Below are positions 28,887-31,375 of a stretch of DNA of 31,375 bases, piece by piece. Source of the stretch: Chara braunii (taxonomy: Eukaryota > Streptophyta > Charophyceae > Charales > Characeae); NCBI GenBank assembly GCA_003427395.1, contig BFEA01000180.1, forward strand, positions 1,192,772 to 1,224,146, in the 5' to 3' direction. A program made the position numbers and the translations under genes. How positions within the stretch are numbered: the first letter of the stretch is position 1; each line of letters starts with the position of its first letter. The notes beneath the pieces are model-generated. The model was not told the DNA's origin, ran no database searches, and was given only the letters and a program-made list of their open reading frames with translations.

Positions 28887-30656
28887 AGGGTGCCCTTGTA
28901 TTTTGCCAAAGTGCGTCTCTCGTGAGCTTGTGTATATACGTATACATAGGAGCCAAGGTAGAAGGCTAACTGATTGTGTGATTTCGACTTTGTGTTTTAG
29001 TTTACAGGATCTTGACTATATACGGAACGGGTTGAAAGAGGTGTATATATGCCTTCAGTGCATTATGTGTATATGTCAGATCATAAGAGGCCTCAGGTTA
29101 AATTGGATAGGCTTTTGCATCTACTCAAGGGTAAACTAGTTAGAGTGTGAGAATGAGCTTCACGTATGTATGGGCCGCTGAAGCTAAGAAACGGATGAGG
29201 GTATGGTTTGTAATATAGACCTGAGTACATCATGAGGTCATGCGAGGATGGGATCTTACTAGGAGGACTGATTTGACTTTGGTTGTGATATTTGTCCTTC
29301 GTTAAGACATATACCTTCATCCAAGAATGTCTTCTTACGATTCAAGATGAGTTGATTGTGTTTTAGGGGCCGAGTTTATTTTTAACCATACCACCCTGAG
29401 TTGTGAAACGGTACGCGCCCATACGTTGTATATAGGAGTTGCCCTAAATTGAGTGGGTCCTGAGTTACGGTTTTGGGACGTTATGACCTCGAGAGTTAGT
29501 GTGCTAAACCTCTTATTATGCGAGTTGTACTGAGATATGAGAGAGGAGTATGCACACCATCTTGATTCGAGGCTGTTGTAAAATTACGATTTGATTGAGG
29601 CGTGATGAACCTTGTGTTACGGGTTGGATATTTGGATATGTCTTGGGTTACTTGGATCCCTCCGATTTGAGGGGTGCGATTACGCCTTGTTTAGAGTTGT
29701 TTCAGTTTAGTTGTAACTAAGGAGGCTATGAGTTTTGGGCGATACTGGACCACTGGTACCAGCTTGAGTTGAGATTGTTCGACTCTATGTGTTTATATGT
29801 AATTCAAGACTATGAGTGTTTGGGTTAAGTTGGGATATTATACCCCTGGGTATATATTGAGTTGATATTTTATCTGAGACTAGTTCCTGTATATGACGAT
29901 CACTCTCACGCTCACATGTGTGGTTTTATCCTGATGTATGATGATTTTGTGTGAGAGATATATGGGAAACATCTTGTGTACTGTGTATTTTGTGAATGTG
30001 AATGGATGTGAGTTGTCTACTCTTCGGTATACTCGGGCGATCTGCGCACGAGCGGATGATAGGGTCGGGTATAAGGAGAGGAAGTGCAACCTGTTTTGTG
30101 AAAAGAGTGAGAATCCTAAGGGATTTATGAGTCTTTGAGACTTGAATGCTTACCATGCCGAATGTTTTATGGTTGAGTTGTGAAGAGGACCCATAAGTTG
30201 GTCCCTCAGTTTGAGTTGTTTATGGTTGAGACGCCTTCAAGTGGGAAGGTCGTCTTATGCTTATTTGGAGACTTGTCTTCAGAGAGGGAATATGTTTTAA
30301 GGAAAGGTCGTGTGAAAGTTCATCCTAGAGAGAGAGGGATGTTTGGAGACCTATTGAGAGAGACCGCCTTCGCGTGAAAGGTGGTTAATAGATTTAAGGG
30401 CATTGTAAGTTGAGTTGAGTTGATAAAGTCTGACGAGAAGGACCAGAAAAATTGTTTTGGGACTATTGGTGGAACTGAGCATGCCGCAAGTCAGTGCATT
30501 TGGTAGATGTCATTGGGATGTGTGGTCTGCTGTCTCTAATCAAGTCAGGGGGCCACGACCTTGTGAACCTGGCGGTGATTCTGTTTGTGATTTTGAGAAG
30601 GGTGTCGTGCTCTCTATGCTGTCCCATAGGGAACTGGTAAACGCCTTTATGTGAGA
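28887..30656. other. No gene seen
   Basis: T/G-rich on the plus strand, only short frames, and no repeat longer than a few bases noticed. Confidence 0.3.
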
Positions 30657-30687
30657 CAGACCCTTGCGTAGTCCCGCAATGGGTCTG
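30657..30687. repeat. 12-bp hairpin
   Basis: CAGACCC-TTGCG (30657-30668) pairs with CGCAA-T-GGGTCTG (30675-30687), with a six-base loop and one bulged T. Confidence 0.7.
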
Positions 30688-31314
30688 TGGTCTGTTGCGA
30701 CACACCGTCCAGACACTTGTGCTTATCCTGGGGCATTTTAAGGAAGACCAAGCTAAACGGTAAAGTTTAGCACCTGTAGGGTGCAACCCCTAGTGGATGG
30801 CTGCTTGCCAGCACAACCTGGCAGCGGGCCCTTGTCTACCAAAGGAGTAAGAGTTTAAGGGGTGTGCATGCCTCAGGGAATTACTCCGATGGGGTGGCGG
30901 GGGATATGGGTCGAGTCTTTTTGGTAAGTCCTGATTCAATGCTTATCAGGAAAAAGCCTATCGTGGCGCAACCTGCGAGGGCACTGCCGCTAAGATAACA
31001 ACGCGGTGGGCCGTAGATCTGGCTCGATCAACCAGACTATGGTGGGCCAGGATGGAGACCTAGCATTTCTGTACTAGACAGTAGAAAAAGCTGAGATGAG
31101 ATTTAAGGGCATATATAAATATATGTTTGATTGTGAGGATTTTTGGGAGGGAGGCTAGAATGCCTTCGAAGGTCTCGATTGGGGCGCACACCTCTCAACC
31201 CAGGCTGTGCGCCTAACATGGCCTAACGTCACAAGAACCAACTGCGAAGAAGCATCGTCAACGCACCAAGTCTGTATAACGCCAGCGCACCAAGGTAAGT
31301 GGCGAATCAAACCA
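30688..31314. other. No gene; structured, possibly leader of a minus-strand element
   Basis: Short inverted pairs such as CCTGAT..ATCAGG (about 30928-30951) occur. If the PBS at 31315 is real, this is the interior side of a minus-strand LTR element. No gag frame is readable. Confidence 0.3.
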
Positions 31315-31375
31315 GCTCCGATACCAAATTGCAAGGAACATGAATATGGACGAAGCACAGAAATCCAGATTGCAA
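31315..31375 (-). mobile_element. Start of a second minus-strand LTR element (PBS and LTR edge)
   Basis: The minus strand reads TGGTATCGGAGC (31326-31315), the same primer-binding site as at 13768. It is preceded by a three-base spacer and an LTR-like end CCTTGCA at about 31330. The LTR itself runs out of the window. Confidence 0.65.

Overview
The window looks like nuclear DNA of a plant-lineage eukaryote. The evidence is a short run of the plant-type telomere motif (TTTAGGG) at 5810-5843, plant-style Ty3/gypsy LTR retrotransposon parts (chromodomain-type integrase tail, and primer-binding sites matching plant-type initiator-Met, Asp and perhaps Arg tRNAs), long T-rich intron-like stretches, and assembly gaps inside repeats. 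A streptophyte alga such as Chara is my guess; nothing in the sequence proves the species.

Layout. 1-270: two 133-bp tandem units, each with a hammerhead-ribozyme-like core. 390-430: a G-box plus TATA promoter candidate. 1111-2455: a possible intron holding three 330-bp tandem repeats. 2472-5444: two homologous ORFs (A and B) of an unrecognised, partly coiled-coil protein family. They are either tandem genes or two exons of one gene, because a phase-0 intron at 3604-3956 would join them. 5445-6630: telomere-like motif and further tandem repeats. 7670-9909: an S/P/R-rich reading frame in two pieces that runs into a retrotransposon end.

9910-15137: a minus-strand Ty3/gypsy chromovirus-type element with a 1368-bp 5' LTR, PBS, leader, gag with a zinc knuckle, a GGGAAAC -1 frameshift site, a protease with a DCG active-site motif, a pol that has lost most of RT, RNase H and integrase, a chromodomain-like tail, a PPT, and a 3' LTR cut to 158 bp. 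It is a dead or non-autonomous copy.

15138-21600: gene-poor DNA with strong hairpins, a 79-bp minisatellite around a 110-N gap, and a GC-rich zone of diverged repeats. 21600-31375: a mosaic of LTR-element parts. It holds plus-strand PBS sites at 24300 and 25947, a minus-strand PBS at 31315, one unrecognised 183-aa ORF at 28335, and, at 22710-23463, the most unusual structure: nine copies of a conserved hairpin centre, eight of them with flanking arms that differ in sequence yet remain largely self-complementary.

Apart from the retroelement, I see no set of genes that can be said to act in one pathway.
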